A stretch of DNA of 64,000 bases from GCA-002050365 sp038235165 (GTDB taxonomy: Bacteria > Acidobacteriota > Blastocatellia > Pyrinomonadales > Pyrinomonadaceae). The position numbers and the translations under genes were made by a program. Of the stretch, positions 44,315-53,937 are shown in pieces. Positions within the stretch are counted from its first letter, which is position 1. Each line of letters begins with the position of its first letter. The notes under the pieces are model-generated. The model was not told the DNA's origin and searched no databases. It saw only the letters and a list, made by a program, of their open reading frames with translations. The DNA is taken from contig JBBSUG010000024.1 in NCBI GenBank assembly GCA_038235165.1, positions 1 through 64,000 on the forward strand. The letters run 5' to 3'.

Positions 44315-45061
44315 ATGCACAAATTAGTTTTAATCAGACACGGCGAAAGCCAATGGAATAAAGAAAATCGGTTCACGGGTTGGAAAGACGTTGACCTTTC
44401 GGACAAAGGTCGGACGGAAGCGCACGCGGCGGGAAAACTTTTGAAAGACGAAGGTTTCACTTTCGATGAAGCCTACACATCGGTTTTGAAACGCGCCATC
44501 CGCACACTTTGGATCATCCTGGACGAAATGGATTTGATGTGGATTCCCGAAACGAAATCGTGGCTGCTGAACGAACGGCATTACGGCGGCTTGCAGGGTC
44601 TGAATAAAGCCGAAACTGCGGCGCAGCACGGCGAAGAGCAAGTTTTAATTTGGCGCAGAAGTTACGACGTTTTGCCGACTCTGCTTGAAGAAGGCGACGA
44701 ACGCTGGATGGGCAAAGACCCGCGTTACGCTTTGATTGAAGCCGAAAACTTCCCGAAAGCCGAAGCGTTGAAAAACACCGTCGAGCGCGTCGTGCCGTTT
44801 TACGAAGCGGAAATTATGCCGAAAATAAAAGCGGGAAAGCGGATGATTATCGCCGCACACGGCAATTCTTTACGCGCTTTGGTCAAATATCTCGATCAAA
44901 TTTCCGATGAAGATATAGTTCAGCGCAATATTCCGACGGGAATTCCGCTCGTCTATGAACTTGACGACGCTTTGAAGCCGGTGAAAAGTTATTACTTGGG
45001 CGATCAGGAAGCGATTGCCAAAGCCGAAGAAGCTGTGGCGAAACAGGGAAAAGCTAAATAA
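44315..45061 (+). CDS. gpmA: 2,3-bisphosphoglycerate-dependent phosphoglycerate mutase
   Basis: A 248-residue glycolytic enzyme that interconverts 3- and 2-phosphoglycerate via a phospho-His. The catalytic RHGES is at residues 8-12 with H9. Other active-site elements are present: FTGWKDVDLSDKG, LNERHYGGLQG, RRSYDVLP and AAHGNSLRALVKYL. Length and layout match dPGM. The last 20 residues form an Ala/Lys-rich tail. Confidence 0.96.
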   Translation: MHKLVLIRHGESQWNKENRFTGWKDVDLSDKGRTEAHAAGKLLKDEGFTFDEAYTSVLKRAIRTLWIILDEMDLMWIPETKSWLLNERHYGGLQGLNKAETAAQHGEEQVLIWRRSYDVLPTLLEEGDERWMGKDPRYALIEAENFPKAEALKNTVERVVPFYEAEIMPKIKAGKRMIIAAHGNSLRALVKYLDQISDEDIVQRNIPTGIPLVYELDDALKPVKSYYLGDQEAIAKAEEAVAKQGKAK

Positions 45062-45081
45062 CACGGGACGGCGGCTCTAAT

Positions 45082-45390
45082 TCAGCTTTTTGCCGCAAAA
45101 GATTTTTCCAAACAGCTATGCGAACAAAAAAAGCTGTTTTTTAATTTAACACCCTGTCCCTGCGAAAACCATTTCTGACATTTGGCGCATTTAATGAGCG
45201 GCGAGTTGTCGGAAACCGGTTTCGTTTCGATCACCTTTTTTTCGGGTTTGGCATTTTGTTTGAACTGCCGGTATGTTTTCAGCATAAACCACCCGGTTTG
45301 CAGATATTTGCGGTAACGATACGCGGTAATTGCCGTAGAAATCAAAGACAAAACAAAAAACGTGATGACGATCCAATAAATCCAATTCAT
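45082..45390 (-). CDS. Small TM protein with C-terminal zinc motif
   Basis: A 102-residue protein with one N-terminal TM helix (about 4-20), a basic linker and a C-terminal Cys cluster (IKCAKCQKWFSQGQG ... FFCSHSCLEKSF) like the PP0621 family and TRASH-type fingers. It probably binds zinc on the cytoplasmic side. The ATG at 45390 is preferred over an in-frame GTG at 45405. Function unknown. Confidence 0.6.
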   Translation of the reverse strand: MNWIYWIVITFFVLSLISTAITAYRYRKYLQTGWFMLKTYRQFKQNAKPEKKVIETKPVSDNSPLIKCAKCQKWFSQGQGVKLKNSFFCSHSCLEKSFAAKS

Positions 45391-45600
45391 TATTATTATT
45401 TTCACTCACATTGAACAATTCTTCAACTCAAAACGGATGTTCAGTGAATAAGGTGAAAAGACGCAAATACAAAAAATGGTTTCATCACATTTGAATTGAT
45501 GTCGAGTCAGCCATTGGCAACTCTCGGGTTCACTCCGACGATCTGGAAGAGAGTGTTTGCCGAATATCTCTGGCAAAATCGTAAAATCAGGTATTTTGAA

Positions 45601-46065
45601 ATGCAAATCATTGAACAAAGCAAATTAACATCAGTTCAAAAAAATCGAATTGTCGAACTGTGGAATGCAGAATACCCGGAAAATCTGGCGTTTTCAGAAG
45701 TTTCGGGGTTTGATGTTTATTTGAATGAACGTCCGAATCAAAAGCATTTTTTGTTGATGAGTGCAGCGAATGAGATTATCGGCTGGGTGTGTGCATTTGA
45801 ACGTGAAGGCGCAAGATGGTTTGCGATAATTATTGACGAAAGACATCAAGGAAAAGGTTTCGGCGTGAAATTAATTGATACGCTGAAAGCAGCGAAAAAT
45901 CAATTTTTCGGTTGGGTAATAGACCACTCAGACAGCAGAAAATCGAATGGTGAAACTTATCAATCGCCGCTCGGTTTCTACCGGAAACTCGGTTTTACGG
46001 TTCACGAAAGCGAGAGAATCGAAAAGGACGGGATTTCAGGCGTGAAAATTGAATGGAAAAAATGA
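45601..46065 (+). CDS. GNAT family N-acetyltransferase
   Basis: A 154-residue acetyltransferase. The ATG at 45601 is chosen because the domain starts there; the longer frame to 45496 adds non-conserved residues. The acetyl-CoA loop is HQGKGFGVKLIDTLK and the later motif is FYRKLGF. The substrate is unknown. Confidence 0.8.
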   Translation: MQIIEQSKLTSVQKNRIVELWNAEYPENLAFSEVSGFDVYLNERPNQKHFLLMSAANEIIGWVCAFEREGARWFAIIIDERHQGKGFGVKLIDTLKAAKNQFFGWVIDHSDSRKSNGETYQSPLGFYRKLGFTVHESERIEKDGISGVKIEWKK

Positions 46066-46129
46066 AAAAAATCGAGCGGAGTTTTTAGAAAACAGACTGC
46101 TGTTTGTTGGAACGAAAACTCTTTAATTT

Positions 46130-47089
46130 TCACGCTTCTTTGTTATATTTATTTCGATAATCGTAAGGTGTCATTCCGGTAATTTTTTTGAATGTTCCGC
46201 GAAAGGATTTGGTGTCGGAATAGCCGACATCGAACATTACTTCGGTGATGTTTTTGCGGCTCGTTTCAAAACTCTTTTTGGCGGCTTCGATCTTTACGCG
46301 CTGAACGTATTCGTTGACGGTGTTGTTTGTGGCGCGTTTGAATCTTCGCTCAAAACTGCGTCGGCTGATAGCGAATTTTTCGGATAATCGGTCGGTCGTG
46401 AACTTTTCCTCGACGTTATTTTCGATAAATCTCTGCGCCGCTTTGATGTCTTCGTCGGTGTGTTCTTTCTGACCTTTGAAGATCGTAAAGTGCGTTTGGC
46501 TGTGGCGTTCGATGTCTATGGCGAAAATTTTGGCGGTTTGAATTGCGGTTTCGCGGTCGGTGAATTTCTCGACAAGGTAAATCAGCAAATTAAAATATGA
46601 AGTCGCGCCGCCGCTCGTGTAAATGCCGTCTTCTTCGGTGATTATCTTGTCGGTTTGCAGATCAACTTTGGGAAACATTGCACGGAATTCGTCAGCCGCC
46701 AGCCAATGTGTTGAGCATTTTTTGCCATCTAAAAGTCCCGTTTTCGCCAACATAAATGCGCCGACGCAGAGGCTGACGACTTCCGCGCCCTTTTTATGTT
46801 TTTCGACAATCCACGGAATGAATTCTTTGTTCGTTTCCAAAAACTGTTCGGTGTCGCCGTAAAATGCGGGAACGAAGATCAAATCCGTCTTTTTCACATC
46901 GTCCAAAAACAAATCAGAATGAACGGAAAACGCGCTGTTGTGCAGTTTTACTTCTTTCGACAATCCGACAAATTTTATATCGAAAAGTGCGGGTTTTACT
47001 AAACTATTAACTTGCGAAAAAACGTGGCGCGGATCGTCAATTGCCGCTAAAACTGCGGATTCCGGGACGAGTATGGAAATGTGTTTCAT
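46130..47089 (-). CDS. GlxA-type transcription regulator (DJ-1/PfpI plus AraC)
   Basis: A 319-residue regulator. The N-terminal half is a DJ-1/PfpI-like class I glutamine amidotransferase fold (nucleophile-elbow Cys in VVSLCVGAFMLAKTG, near residue 107), and the C-terminal 95 residues are two AraC-type helix-turn-helix motifs (LSEKFAISRRSFERRFK; ITEVMFDVGYSDTKSFRGTF). Such regulators respond to small metabolites. The ATG at 47089 or the one at 47098 is used; a long palindrome abuts the start and might be its operator. Confidence 0.9.
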   Translation of the reverse strand: MKHISILVPESAVLAAIDDPRHVFSQVNSLVKPALFDIKFVGLSKEVKLHNSAFSVHSDLFLDDVKKTDLIFVPAFYGDTEQFLETNKEFIPWIVEKHKKGAEVVSLCVGAFMLAKTGLLDGKKCSTHWLAADEFRAMFPKVDLQTDKIITEEDGIYTSGGATSYFNLLIYLVEKFTDRETAIQTAKIFAIDIERHSQTHFTIFKGQKEHTDEDIKAAQRFIENNVEEKFTTDRLSEKFAISRRSFERRFKRATNNTVNEYVQRVKIEAAKKSFETSRKNITEVMFDVGYSDTKSFRGTFKKITGMTPYDYRNKYNKEA

Positions 47090-47098
47090 AATTTTCAT

Positions 47099-47164
47099 TG
47101 CAGAAACACGCACGAAGTAAGTGTGTGAAACTGTTATCACACTTACTTCGTGCGTGTTTCTGCA
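47099..47164. repeat. Long palindrome, copy 2 (GACGAAGTAAG family)
   Basis: A perfect 27-bp stem (47099-47125 with 47138-47164) with a 12-nt loop. The core CACGAAGTAAG and the TGCA/TTCTGCA borders match the palindrome at 5885-5949. It abuts the GlxA-type gene start. Confidence 0.75.
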
Positions 47165-47309
47165 TTAATTCAAATATCCGAAAAGTTTGTCGCAAACAAC
47201 CCGCAACTTTGTCGTATTTACACCGCGCATTATCTCATAATGGGTGTTAATGTGTAAAGACGATAAGAAATTGTCTTATCTGTGAAACGTAATAAATAGG
47301 AGAAATAAA

Positions 47310-47678
47310 ATGGGAAAATATGTAGATGGATTTTTACTTCCGATTGCGAAAGACAAGATCGGAGAATATAAAGAAATGGCAAACAAAGCGGGCAAAGTTT
47401 GGATGGAATACGGCGCGTTAGCGTTTTGCGAATGTGAAGGGGACGATCTGGAAGTCGAGGGAATGTTTTCGTTTCGGACGGCGGCGGACGCGGCGGAAAA
47501 TGAAACTGTGATTTTTTCGTGGATTATGTTTGAATCCAGAGAACACCGCGACGAGGTGAACGCTAAAGTTATGGAAGACGAGCGTTTGAAGGAAATGATG
47601 GAGAATAAAAATCCGATTTTTGATTTCAAACGGATGCCTTACGGCGGTTTTAAAACTTTGGTGAATTTTAATAAATAA
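47310..47678 (+). CDS. DUF1428 family protein
   Basis: A 122-residue protein of the DUF1428 family (ferredoxin-like dimeric alpha/beta barrel): YVDGFLLPIAKDKIGEYKEM at the start, FSWIMFESREHRDEVNAKV in the centre, and KRMPYGGFKTLV at the end. GGAG lies upstream. The function is unknown. It opens a series of small stress- or environment-type genes (two VOC proteins, a DHFR-like protein) on the same strand. Confidence 0.88.
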   Translation: MGKYVDGFLLPIAKDKIGEYKEMANKAGKVWMEYGALAFCECEGDDLEVEGMFSFRTAADAAENETVIFSWIMFESREHRDEVNAKVMEDERLKEMMENKNPIFDFKRMPYGGFKTLVNFNK

Positions 47679-47699
47679 ATAAAAAGGAGAATAAAAAAA

Positions 47700-48137
47700 A
47701 TGGCAAATATTAATCCATATTTGGATTTTGACGGAAATGCGGAAGAAGCATTAAATTTTTACAAATCGGTTTTCGGCGGCGAATTTACGGCGTTGATGCG
47801 TTATAAAGAAATGTCGGGCGCGGAATGTGACGGAATGAAATTGGCGAATGATGAACTCGAAAGGGTGATGCACATTTCATTGCCGATAGGAAATAACAGC
47901 ATTTTGATGGCATCGGACGTACTTGAATCAACGGGACAAACACGAATTGTCGGCACAAATTTTTCGGTTTCGATTGGTGCGGACAGCAAGGAGGAAGCGG
48001 AAAAACTTTATCACGGTTTGGCGGACGGCGGAACGATGACGATGCCGATTGCCGATGCTTTTTGGGGCGCGTATTTCGGGATGTTGACGGATAAGTTCGG
48101 CGTTCAATGGCTTGTTAATTACGATTACAAAAAGTAG
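47700..48137 (+). CDS. VOC superfamily protein, PhnB-like
   Basis: A 145-residue paired beta-alpha-beta-beta-beta protein of the PhnB/glyoxalase-like group (INPYLDFDGNAEEALNFYKS, FWGAYFGMLTDKFGVQWLVN). Proteins of this group usually lack a full metal-binding set. It is 21 bp after the DUF1428 gene with GGAG before the start, in one operon. A terminator follows. Confidence 0.9.
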   Translation: MANINPYLDFDGNAEEALNFYKSVFGGEFTALMRYKEMSGAECDGMKLANDELERVMHISLPIGNNSILMASDVLESTGQTRIVGTNFSVSIGADSKEEAEKLYHGLADGGTMTMPIADAFWGAYFGMLTDKFGVQWLVNYDYKK

Positions 48138-48150
48138 GTTTCAATAAGAC

Positions 48151-48192
48151 AAAATCGGGCAAGAAGAAATGAGATTTTAGTTGCCCGATTTT
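48151..48192 (+). terminator. Terminator hairpin after the PhnB-like gene
   Basis: A 12-bp perfect stem (48151-48162 with 48181-48192) followed by a T-rich run, 13 bp after the stop. Confidence 0.7.
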
Positions 48193-48298
48193 TAGTAAGT
48201 ACGAGGAAAATTCCGATTGCAAGTTTGCTTTTCCCAGCAATTTTGTTTTTGTCTTACATAAATCGGGAAAAATATTACACGCTTTTGGAGGCAAAATA

Positions 48299-48871
48299 AT
48301 GAGAAAATTAAAACTACAAATGCAGATGTCTATTGACGGATACGTCGCCGGACCGAACGGCGAACTCGATTGGATGACTTTTTCTTTGGATGAAAAAGCA
48401 TTAGCTCGCCTAAATGAATTAACCGATTCGTCTGACACCATCTTGATGGGTAGAAAAATGACCGACGGTTTCATTAATCATTGGTCGAGTGTTTTAGAGA
48501 ATCCTGAAAGTCCGCTATATTCTTTCGCCCGAAAAATGATTGACATTCCGAAAGTAGTGTTCAGCAAAACGGTCAAAGAATCTAAATGGGCAAACACGAC
48601 TCTGGCAAACGGCGATATTGTCGAGGAAGTCGAAAACCAAAAAAGTAGAAACGGCAAAGATATTCTTGTCCACGGCGGCGCGGGCTTTGTCAGTTCCTTA
48701 ATACAAAACAATCTAGTTGACGAATATCATTTTTTAGTTAATCCGGTCGCCATCGGCAAAGGAATGTCTATTTTCGGAGATTCGTATGAAAGATTGAATC
48801 TTCGATTTATCAAATCCGAAGCATTTTCCAACGGTAAAGTCGAGCTTTGCTACGAGCCGCAAAAAACTTAA
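48299..48871 (+). CDS. Dihydrofolate reductase-like (RibD C-terminal) protein
   Basis: A 190-residue protein of the RibD-C/DHFR-like family: KLQMQMSIDGYVAGPNGELD at the start, TILMGRKMTDGF, and the NADPH-binding strand ILVHGGAGFVSSLIQNNLVD. It is a probable NADPH-dependent reductase, though its substrate is not known; members outside rib operons are seldom true DHFRs. GGAGG lies upstream of the ATG. Confidence 0.88.
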   Translation: MRKLKLQMQMSIDGYVAGPNGELDWMTFSLDEKALARLNELTDSSDTILMGRKMTDGFINHWSSVLENPESPLYSFARKMIDIPKVVFSKTVKESKWANTTLANGDIVEEVENQKSRNGKDILVHGGAGFVSSLIQNNLVDEYHFLVNPVAIGKGMSIFGDSYERLNLRFIKSEAFSNGKVELCYEPQKT

Positions 48872-48884
48872 AGGAAACATTTTA

Positions 48885-49241
48885 ATGAAATATAATTCTA
48901 TCGAAGCATTCGTTCCGGCGGGGAACAATTTTAAGAAATCGCGGCAATTGTTTTTAGAATTAGGTTTTAAAATCATTTGGGAAACCGATGATTACGTCGG
49001 TTTTGAAAATAACAGCTGTAAATTTATTCTGCAAGGTAATGACAACAAAGAATTCGCCGAAAACTTCATGATGAGCGTTAAAGTTGGTGATTTGGACGTA
49101 TTCTGGGGAGAAATCAGCGCATTGAGTTTGCCGGAAAAGTTCGGTGTGAAACTCAATGCGCCGAAAGATTTTCCGTGGGGCAGAGAGGTTAATTTGATTG
49201 ACATCGCGGGCGTTTGCTGGCATTTTGCGGAAGAGAAATAA
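48885..49241 (+). CDS. VOC superfamily (glyoxalase-like) protein
   Basis: A 118-residue single VOC unit (SIEAFVPAGNNFKKSRQLFL, GFKIIWETDDYVGFE, NLIDIAGVCWHFAEE). It follows the DHFR-like gene by 13 bp and is part of the same transcript. Related proteins bind metals or antibiotics such as bleomycin; no specific role can be assigned. Confidence 0.85.
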   Translation: MKYNSIEAFVPAGNNFKKSRQLFLELGFKIIWETDDYVGFENNSCKFILQGNDNKEFAENFMMSVKVGDLDVFWGEISALSLPEKFGVKLNAPKDFPWGREVNLIDIAGVCWHFAEEK

Positions 49242-49299
49242 CAACTTACAATGCGAATCATTAGTTGCAATTTCAAAGGTCAGTTAAATATATTGCTTA

Positions 49300-49358
49300 G
49301 CGAACTTTGCGCCCCCAGCGTGAAATAATTTATCTCACGTTGGAAAACCAAAGTTCGC
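49300..49358 (+). terminator. Large two-part hairpin downstream of the VOC gene
   Basis: An outer 10-bp perfect stem (49300-49309 with 49349-49358) encloses an inner AGCGTGA/TCACGTT stem. The 310 bp from 49242 to 49551 hold this structure and no gene. Confidence 0.6.
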
Positions 49359-49551
49359 CAAGAAAAACTATTATTTCAAAATTCCAGCTCAACTACTGAT
49401 TCGCGTTTATAAAAGGAAAAAACGATAAAGTGTTAATCTAATTTTTGAAGCAAATCTGTTTTGAAAAAGGAATTAACGAATCGTTTGTTGGTACGGAAGC
49501 AGTGAAGCAGATATAAATTCAGTTTGGTTTAATGACAAATTCGGGTAGAAT

Positions 49552-49665
49552 ATGACGATGATCAATCAGGAAAAAGTTCGCAAATTTATGTGGTTTAGTT
49601 TGGGGATTGCCGGTGCGCTGAGCATTTTGTTAATTATACAGAAAATATTCGGTGCGGGCAGTTGA
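49552..49665 (+). CDS. Very small single-TM protein (37 residues)
   Basis: A short frame (MTMINQEKVRKFMWFSLGIA and on) that consists of a charged N-terminus and one hydrophobic helix (about 13-31). There is no strong ribosome-binding site. The membrane-protein pattern supports a real gene, but it may be chance. Confidence 0.35.
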   Translation: MTMINQEKVRKFMWFSLGIAGALSILLIIQKIFGAGS

Positions 49666-49703
49666 GAATCGGCTGATCTTAAATATCTCCAAGGACGAAA
49701 AAT

Positions 49704-50858
49704 TTATTCGACAAAAAGGCTTTCGATCTTATTTTCCAGTTCCGCGCCGTGCAGATTTTTGGCGATGATTTTCCCGTCTGCATCAATTAGAAAATTTGCG
49801 GGCAGTGCAGTAACGGCATATTGAAAAGTGACGGGCGTTTCAAATTCCTGTAATGTTGATACGTTTATCCAAGTGCGTTTGTCCTGTTCGATGGCGTTCA
49901 GCCAAGCGGCTTTTTCCGTTTCCAGACCAACTCCGTAAATCTCGAATCCCCGCGATTTGAATTTGTCGTACATACGGACGAGTTCCGCGCTTTCACGACG
50001 ACACGGCGCACACCAGCTTGCCCAAAAATCAATCAAAATATACTCGGATTTTATTGAGGATTTCTCTTTTATCGAAGAAAGCGGGATTTCCATTCCGTTT
50101 CGGTCGCGCATTTTTATTTCAGCCGCCGTTCCGCCGATGCTCGTGTTTTTAAGTATTTTTACCTTTTCCACAATTTTTTCGGTGACGGCAAGCTGCGGAT
50201 GATCTTTTTGAAAAGCCGTCGCCAGCGATTCGAGAAACGGAAGATTGCGGTCGCCGTCCCACCTAATCGAAGTCGCGTACACGGCAATCGAAGTTCCCAT
50301 ATTTTTTTCGATGTAATTAATCAATTCGTCTTTGTGTTTGTCGTAATTTTCGATTTCCAGCTCGCCCAATCGGGCAATTTCCGCATCATCGGCAGGATTG
50401 CTTTTATCTTTTAGTTGTTTGATTTTTTCGCGCACCGAAATTACCAAAGAATCCAGCGACTTTTTACGAAACGCTTCGTATCCTTCAAGTTTTTCAGTGT
50501 CGGCAGAACCCGAAACCTTGACCGTTGACCAATCGTCGGCATCGCCGCTAATGACAACTTTCTGGTTTTTATCAATTGCGAGGGTGATATTTTTCTCGTC
50601 ATCAAAATTTATCGTGTAAATATGCGGTTCGAGATTGAAATCCATCTCGAAGTTCCCGTTTTTATCAACCGGAATTTCGCTGATTACGCGGTTTTGTTTG
50701 CGGTAAATGTCTTCTTCCAAAAGCAAATTTAAAGTGCTTTTCTGATAGTTTTTGATGTTTCCCGCAATGCTGAATGTCGGAGTTTCCCGGTGGCGGCAGG
50801 AGGGAATTATTGCGAAGATCAACAGCAGAGCCACAAGTTTGATTTTATTTGAGAGCAT
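49704..50858 (-). CDS. TlpA-like thioredoxin-domain lipoprotein
   Basis: A 384-residue periplasm-facing lipoprotein. The ATG at 50858 starts a lipoprotein signal with lipobox IIPSC; the longer frame upstream is ignored. Residues 30-110 resemble DUF4369 (IAGNIKNYQKSTLNLLLEED). The C-terminal thioredoxin-like domain has the active-site WASWCAPCRRE with C283 and C286 and the cis-Pro strand TALPANFLIDADG. It is probably a thiol-disulfide oxidoreductase of the TlpA/ResA type. Confidence 0.85.
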   Translation of the reverse strand: MLSNKIKLVALLLIFAIIPSCRHRETPTFSIAGNIKNYQKSTLNLLLEEDIYRKQNRVISEIPVDKNGNFEMDFNLEPHIYTINFDDEKNITLAIDKNQKVVISGDADDWSTVKVSGSADTEKLEGYEAFRKKSLDSLVISVREKIKQLKDKSNPADDAEIARLGELEIENYDKHKDELINYIEKNMGTSIAVYATSIRWDGDRNLPFLESLATAFQKDHPQLAVTEKIVEKVKILKNTSIGGTAAEIKMRDRNGMEIPLSSIKEKSSIKSEYILIDFWASWCAPCRRESAELVRMYDKFKSRGFEIYGVGLETEKAAWLNAIEQDKRTWINVSTLQEFETPVTFQYAVTALPANFLIDADGKIIAKNLHGAELENKIESLFVE

Positions 50859-51127
50859 AATATGTTTGATTTTGGCTGAATTTTTGACGGCACTTTGAAA
50901 ATGCATTAAACCAAAACAAGGGTCAACGGCAAATGAAGTCAAATTTTATTCGCCAAATATGACTATTCCAATTCGGTCCCGGTAAATTCCTGCATTTCAC
51001 AAAATATGTGAAATTGTAAGAACTTTGTCGAAGAAAAAGATAAAAGCTAATCACGAAGTAAAGAGTTTTAATATTAAATTGAGTTGGTGTAGAATTATCG
51101 AATAATCTACCCGTTCAAATCCAAAAA

Positions 51128-53422
51128 ATGAAAATATTTTATGCTTTCGTTGTTTTGTTCGCTTTTCAAATGACCTCATCAGCGCAAAAAATTGAAAATT
51201 ATATTCAATACGTCAACCCGCTGATCGGCACTCAGAAGATGGGACACACTTATCCGGGCGCGACGGTACCGTTCGGCGCAGTGCAGCTTTCGCCCGACAC
51301 GGACGAGCAGCCTTATCTGATCGGCGGTAAATATAACCCGGCAACTTATCGGTACTGCGCCGGTTATAATTACGACGACGCAACGATTGTCGGGTTTTCG
51401 CACACGCATTTTTCCGGGACGGGACATTCGGATTTGGGCGATTTTTTAATAATGCCGACGGTCGGCGATTTGCAGCTTGAACCGGGCGACAAAAGCAATT
51501 CGAAAAGCGGTTTTCGGTCGGCGTTTTCGCATTCGACGGAAATCGCTGAACCGAATTACTACAAAGTTCTATTGGCGGACGATAATATTCTCGCCGAATT
51601 AACAACGACAACTCGCGTTGGTTTTCATCAATATACTTTTCCCGAAAGCGATAACTCTCACATTATCCTGGATTTAATGCACGGCATTTATAATTACGAC
51701 GGAAAAAATGTCTGGACATTCGTGCGCGTCGAAAACGATCACACGATTACGGGTTTCCGGCAGACGAATGGCTGGGCGCGGACGCGGACGGTTTATTTTG
51801 CGATGGAATTTTCCAAACCGTTCACGAATTACGGCTTTAAAGATTTCAAACCGTCGCCGTATAAAGGTTTCTGGCGCAAATTCGACCAGACGAAAAAATT
51901 CCCTGAAATGGCGGGCGAGCAGATTCGTGCATATTTCGATTTCAAAACGGCGAAAGGCGAGAAAATCAAGGTAAAATTCGCGCTGTCGCCGGTTTCGACG
52001 GAAGGCGCAATGAATAATTTGAAACTCGAAACGCCCGGTTGGGATTTCGACAAAGTTAAAAATGCCGGACAAAATTTGTGGAATGCCGAACTTGGCAAAA
52101 TCGCCGTCACTGCCGATTCAAAAGATGATTTGACAAATTTTTATACGGCGATGTATCACGCTTTTATCAGCCCAACGGTTTATATGGATGCTGACGGTCA
52201 GTATAAAGGCTTGGATCAAAACGTCCATTCGGCAAAAGGATTTACAAATTACACGACCTTTTCGCTGTGGGACACATATCGCGCTCTGCACCCGCTTTTT
52301 AACATTATTCAGCCGCAACGCAACCGCGAGATGGTCAATTCGATGCTCGCGCATTATGATCAGAGCGTTCACAAAATGCTTCCTATCTGGTCACATTACG
52401 CCAACGAAAACTGGTGTATGATCGGTTATCATTCGGTTTCGGTGATTGCTGATGCAATCGTCACCGGCAACATCGAAGGCATCAACGCGGAACACGCGCT
52501 CGATGCAATGGCGAACACAGCGCGAACGAAATATTACGATGGTTTGGGGTTTTATATGAAACTCGGCTATGTTCCCGAAGATGAAAATTCTTTGAGCGTG
52601 TCGAAAACTTTAGAATATGCTTACGATGATTATGCAATCGCGCAGGCGGCGAAAAAACTCGGCAAAACAGCGATTTACGACGAATTTATCAAACGTTCGG
52701 AGAATTGGAAAAACGTTTATGATGCGTCGGTCGGTTTTACGCGCCCAAAAATGACGGACGGAAAATTCAGCGAAAAATTTGACCCGCTGAAAACCGAAGG
52801 GCAGGGATTTATTGAGGGAAACGCGTGGAATTACAGTCTTTATGTGCCGCATAATCCCGAAAAAATGATTGAAATGATGGGCGGCAAAGCGAAATTTGCG
52901 GCGCATTTGGACGAACTTTTCACGATGCACTTGCCGGACGAGTTTTTTGCCGCGACCGAAGACATCACACGCGAAGGAATTATCGGCGGCTATATTCACG
53001 GCAACGAACCTTCGCACCACGTCGCTTATCTTTACAACTGGACTGACAGCCCGTGGAAAACGCAGGAACGGGTGCGAATGATTCTGAAAAATCAATATAA
53101 AGATACGCCCGACGGACTCGGCGGCAACGACGACTGCGGGCAGATGTCAGCGTGGTACTTGTTTTCGAGTTTGGGTTTTTATCCGGTCGCGCCCGCTTCC
53201 GGGCAATATCAAATCGGCAGTCCGGCGATCAAATCAGCGGTTTTGAAACTCGAAAACGGCAAAACTTTGACGATAGAAGCCGAAAATCAATCTGACAAAA
53301 ATGTTTACGTGCGAAAAGTAGTCATCAACGGCAGAGAACTCAATCGCAATTACATTACCTCTTCTGAAATAATGAATGGCGGGAAAATTGCATTTTCGAT
53401 GAGCGATAAACCAAAAGTGTGA
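51128..53422 (+). CDS. GH92 family alpha-mannosidase, secreted
   Basis: A 764-residue glycoside hydrolase of family 92, which are calcium-dependent exo-alpha-mannosidases. A signal peptide (about 1-19) is followed by the typical VNPLIGT ... GHTYPGATVPFGAVQLSPD start. The catalytic (alpha/alpha)6 domain has FSLWDTYRALHPL, GFIEGNAWNYSLYVPHNP and GGNDDCGQMSAWY, the last holding the conserved DDCGQMSAWY motif. The C-terminal beta-domain is short. It would remove mannose from glycans outside the cytoplasm. Confidence 0.95.
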   Translation: MKIFYAFVVLFAFQMTSSAQKIENYIQYVNPLIGTQKMGHTYPGATVPFGAVQLSPDTDEQPYLIGGKYNPATYRYCAGYNYDDATIVGFSHTHFSGTGHSDLGDFLIMPTVGDLQLEPGDKSNSKSGFRSAFSHSTEIAEPNYYKVLLADDNILAELTTTTRVGFHQYTFPESDNSHIILDLMHGIYNYDGKNVWTFVRVENDHTITGFRQTNGWARTRTVYFAMEFSKPFTNYGFKDFKPSPYKGFWRKFDQTKKFPEMAGEQIRAYFDFKTAKGEKIKVKFALSPVSTEGAMNNLKLETPGWDFDKVKNAGQNLWNAELGKIAVTADSKDDLTNFYTAMYHAFISPTVYMDADGQYKGLDQNVHSAKGFTNYTTFSLWDTYRALHPLFNIIQPQRNREMVNSMLAHYDQSVHKMLPIWSHYANENWCMIGYHSVSVIADAIVTGNIEGINAEHALDAMANTARTKYYDGLGFYMKLGYVPEDENSLSVSKTLEYAYDDYAIAQAAKKLGKTAIYDEFIKRSENWKNVYDASVGFTRPKMTDGKFSEKFDPLKTEGQGFIEGNAWNYSLYVPHNPEKMIEMMGGKAKFAAHLDELFTMHLPDEFFAATEDITREGIIGGYIHGNEPSHHVAYLYNWTDSPWKTQERVRMILKNQYKDTPDGLGGNDDCGQMSAWYLFSSLGFYPVAPASGQYQIGSPAIKSAVLKLENGKTLTIEAENQSDKNVYVRKVVINGRELNRNYITSSEIMNGGKIAFSMSDKPKV

Positions 53423-53468
53423 TTTGTCCAATTAGTCAAGTCAGATGTTTAATTGTAATATTTGTAGT

Positions 53469-53687
53469 ATGAGTAATGAAAATGAAGAACAAAAAAACGA
53501 GATAAATCACACGACGGAAAATGTCGAATCGGTCGGGCAGATGATTCTCGGCGAAATTCAGGTGATCGGCGGAATTCTAACCGGCGACCCGATCACGCAG
53601 GCGGAAGGAGAATACAACGTCGAAGCAGGAACTATTCATCAGGAAACCAACAAAAATTTGACGGTGATGGATGAAGAAGAATCGTGA
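53469..53687 (+). CDS. Small CsbD-like hypothetical protein
   Basis: A 72-residue, very acidic protein. The ATG at 53469 is preferred over 53445, which adds a Cys-containing stretch unlike the rest. The central GEIQVIGGILTGDPITQAEG has a CsbD-like rhythm (GxxxxxxGxLTGDxxxxAEG), a family of small stress proteins; similarity is weak. It follows the GH92 gene by 46 bp. Confidence 0.5.
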   Translation: MSNENEEQKNEINHTTENVESVGQMILGEIQVIGGILTGDPITQAEGEYNVEAGTIHQETNKNLTVMDEEES

Positions 53688-53937
53688 GTATTAAATTCGG
53701 ATTCATTGTAAACACGGACAAAATATTATTTTATAGATAAAGTCCTGCACTTGGTTTTGATGTATTTCCGATTTAAATATTCATTCCTTAACTCCTGAAA
53801 ATCCTAAATGTCCGGCGACGAAGATTTTACAAAATCACGATTTAGCGGACTTACACAGACTTTCAGTAGTCGGATTACCATACAAACCGACTTCGCAAAA
53901 AATTGTTCTTAGTTAATATTAAAAGAACTTATTGAAA

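Noticed and set aside
53808..53912. 34-codon frame upstream of feoA
   Set aside because: No ribosome-binding site, no recognisable fold, and it lies in a non-coding leader; probably chance.
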